A model generated the notes under the pieces. It was not told the origin of the DNA. It worked only from the letters and a program-made list of their open reading frames with translations, and did not search any database. This document shows positions 5,217-6,083 of a stretch of DNA of 6,083 nucleotides, piece by piece. This DNA comes from Gemmatimonadaceae bacterium (GTDB taxonomy: Bacteria > Gemmatimonadota > Gemmatimonadetes > Gemmatimonadales > Gemmatimonadaceae), in the NCBI GenBank assembly GCA_025936015.1, contig JAICUE010000168.1, positions 1 through 6,083 on the forward strand. The letters are read 5' to 3'. The first letter of the stretch is position 1, and every line of letters begins with the position of its first letter. The translations under genes were made by a program, and so were the position numbers.

Positions 5217-6083
5217 TGCCTAACGGCAAGACGCGGGTCGGCGTCATCGGCGCGGGCGGGCTGGGACAGCACCACGTGCGGATCATGGGCGAACTGCCCG
5301 AAACGGAGCTGGTCGGCTTCTACGAGGCGCGGCCGGAACGTGCGGCGGAGATCGCGAATACGCTGAAGGCACGCGCCTTCGATTCCATCGACGGGTTGCT
5401 CGCCGAAGTGGATGCTGTCACGATCGTCGTCCCGACTCCGGCGCACTATGACGTGACGAAGCAGGCACTCGAGCGCGGCGTGCACGTGCTCGTCGAGAAG
5501 CCGTTCACCGCGACGATCGACCAGGCGGACGAGCTCCTCGAGCTGGCGGCGGCGAAGGGCGTGATGGTGCAGATCGGCCATGTCGAGCGGTTCAATCGCG
5601 CCATCCGCGCGGCGCTCCCCTATGTCGATACGCCGAAGTTCATCGAGAGCGACCGGCTCGCGCCATTCAATCCGCGCGGCTCGGACGTCGCGGTCGTGCT
5701 CGACCTCATGATCCATGACATCGACCTCATTCTCACGCTCGTCGGCGAGCAGGTGATGTCGGTGTCGGCGGTCGGCGTCGGCGTCCTCACGCCGTCGGTC
5801 GACATCGCCAATGCGCGGTTGGGCTTCGTGACCGGCGCGGTGGCCAACATCACGGCCAGCCGCGTGTCGCGTGAACGGATGCGCAAGGTTCGCATCTTCC
5901 AGCAGAGCGGATATCTCTCGCTTGATCTCGCCGCGGGGAATGGTGAGTTCTATAGCCTCCGCCGCGACGTCGATCTCGCGTCACTGGCGAAAGGCGGTCC
6001 GCTGGCGCTCGAGGCGTTCGTCGAGCGGGTGCCGCTCGAGGCGCCGGAGGGCGAACCATTGCGACTCGAGTTCGAAAGCTTCA
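5216..6083 (+). CDS. Gfo/Idh/MocA-family NAD(P)-dependent oxidoreductase, candidate GnnA (3' truncated by window edge)
   Basis: The frame is open to the last base, giving 289 codons; full members have about 310-350 residues. The N-terminal Rossmann domain opens with VGVIGAGGLGQHH (8-20), whose G12-x-G14-x-x-G17 pattern binds NAD(P). EKP at 94-96 carries the catalytic-type Lys95. GHVERFN (121-127) and VVLDLMIHDIDLIL (160-173, with His167) are typical of the family's C-terminal sugar-binding domain. ATG at 5216 overlaps the lpxA stop by 1 nt, so the gene is in the lipid A operon. Members next to lpxA include GnnA, which with aminotransferase GnnB converts UDP-GlcNAc to its 3-amino analogue in Acidithiobacillus and Leptospira. 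The substrate here is inferred from position only; this family acts on many sugars, and no GnnB is in the window. I leave the symbol blank. Codons 2-3 (CCT AAC) lie in a GCCTAACG motif. Confidence 0.9.
   Translation, partial: MPNGKTRVGVIGAGGLGQHHVRIMGELPETELVGFYEARPERAAEIANTLKARAFDSIDGLLAEVDAVTIVVPTPAHYDVTKQALERGVHVLVEKPFTATIDQADELLELAAAKGVMVQIGHVERFNRAIRAALPYVDTPKFIESDRLAPFNPRGSDVAVVLDLMIHDIDLILTLVGEQVMSVSAVGVGVLTPSVDIANARLGFVTGAVANITASRVSRERMRKVRIFQQSGYLSLDLAAGNGEFYSLRRDVDLASLAKGGPLALEAFVERVPLEAPEGEPLRLEFESF
5218..5225 (+). repeat. GCCTAACG motif, copy 6 (start of oxidoreductase)
   Basis: The motif begins with the G of the ATG start codon and supplies codons 2-3 (CCT AAC) and on into GGC. 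It is the second copy that directly follows a start codon. Confidence 0.6.

Overview
The window is one uninterrupted stretch of a co-directional (+ strand) operon for building the Gram-negative outer membrane. In order it holds the C-terminal part of bamA (outer-membrane protein insertase), an ompH/skp-type periplasmic chaperone, lpxD, lpxC, fabZ, lpxA and the first 289 codons of a Gfo/Idh/MocA-family oxidoreductase that runs off the 3' end. Every base except 16 nt before ompH and 4 nt before lpxD is coding. I see no tRNA, rRNA, CRISPR array, insertion sequence or prophage gene, and no internal promoter or factor-independent terminator.

The DNA is GC-rich (about two thirds by eye, with strong G/C preference at third codon positions). 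The host must be a diderm with lipid A. The gene order bamA-ompH-lpxD-lpxC-fabZ-lpxA-oxidoreductase differs from the enterobacterial bamA-skp-lpxD-fabZ-lpxA-lpxB because lpxC sits between lpxD and fabZ. The order, base composition and protein style suggest Gemmatimonadota or a relative. This is an inference from remembered family patterns, not a database match, and Acidobacteriota or other GC-rich diderms remain possible.

The genes form one logical unit. LpxA adds the first hydroxyacyl chain to UDP-GlcNAc, LpxC deacetylates the product and LpxD adds the N-linked chain. FabZ works in the fatty-acid cycle that supplies, and competes for, the same 3-hydroxyacyl-ACP. OmpH/Skp and BamA deliver and insert outer-membrane proteins into the resulting membrane. 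Coupling is tight from lpxD onward: lpxD/lpxC overlap by 4 nt, lpxC/fabZ by 7 nt, fabZ/lpxA by 4 nt and lpxA/oxidoreductase by 1 nt.

The genes are mostly ordinary, but three things stand out. (1) The 7-mer GCCTAAC/GTTAGGC occurs six times, five of them extending to GCCTAACG(G/T)C. It forces rare codons, including the only two TTA codons I find in the genes, and two copies directly follow start codons. (2) A perfect 18-bp inverted repeat with a 6-nt loop (2136-2177) lies just inside the lpxD start and spans exactly codons 10-23. (3) The oxidoreductase next to lpxA is a candidate GnnA, which would imply 3-amino-sugar (amide-linked) lipid A.
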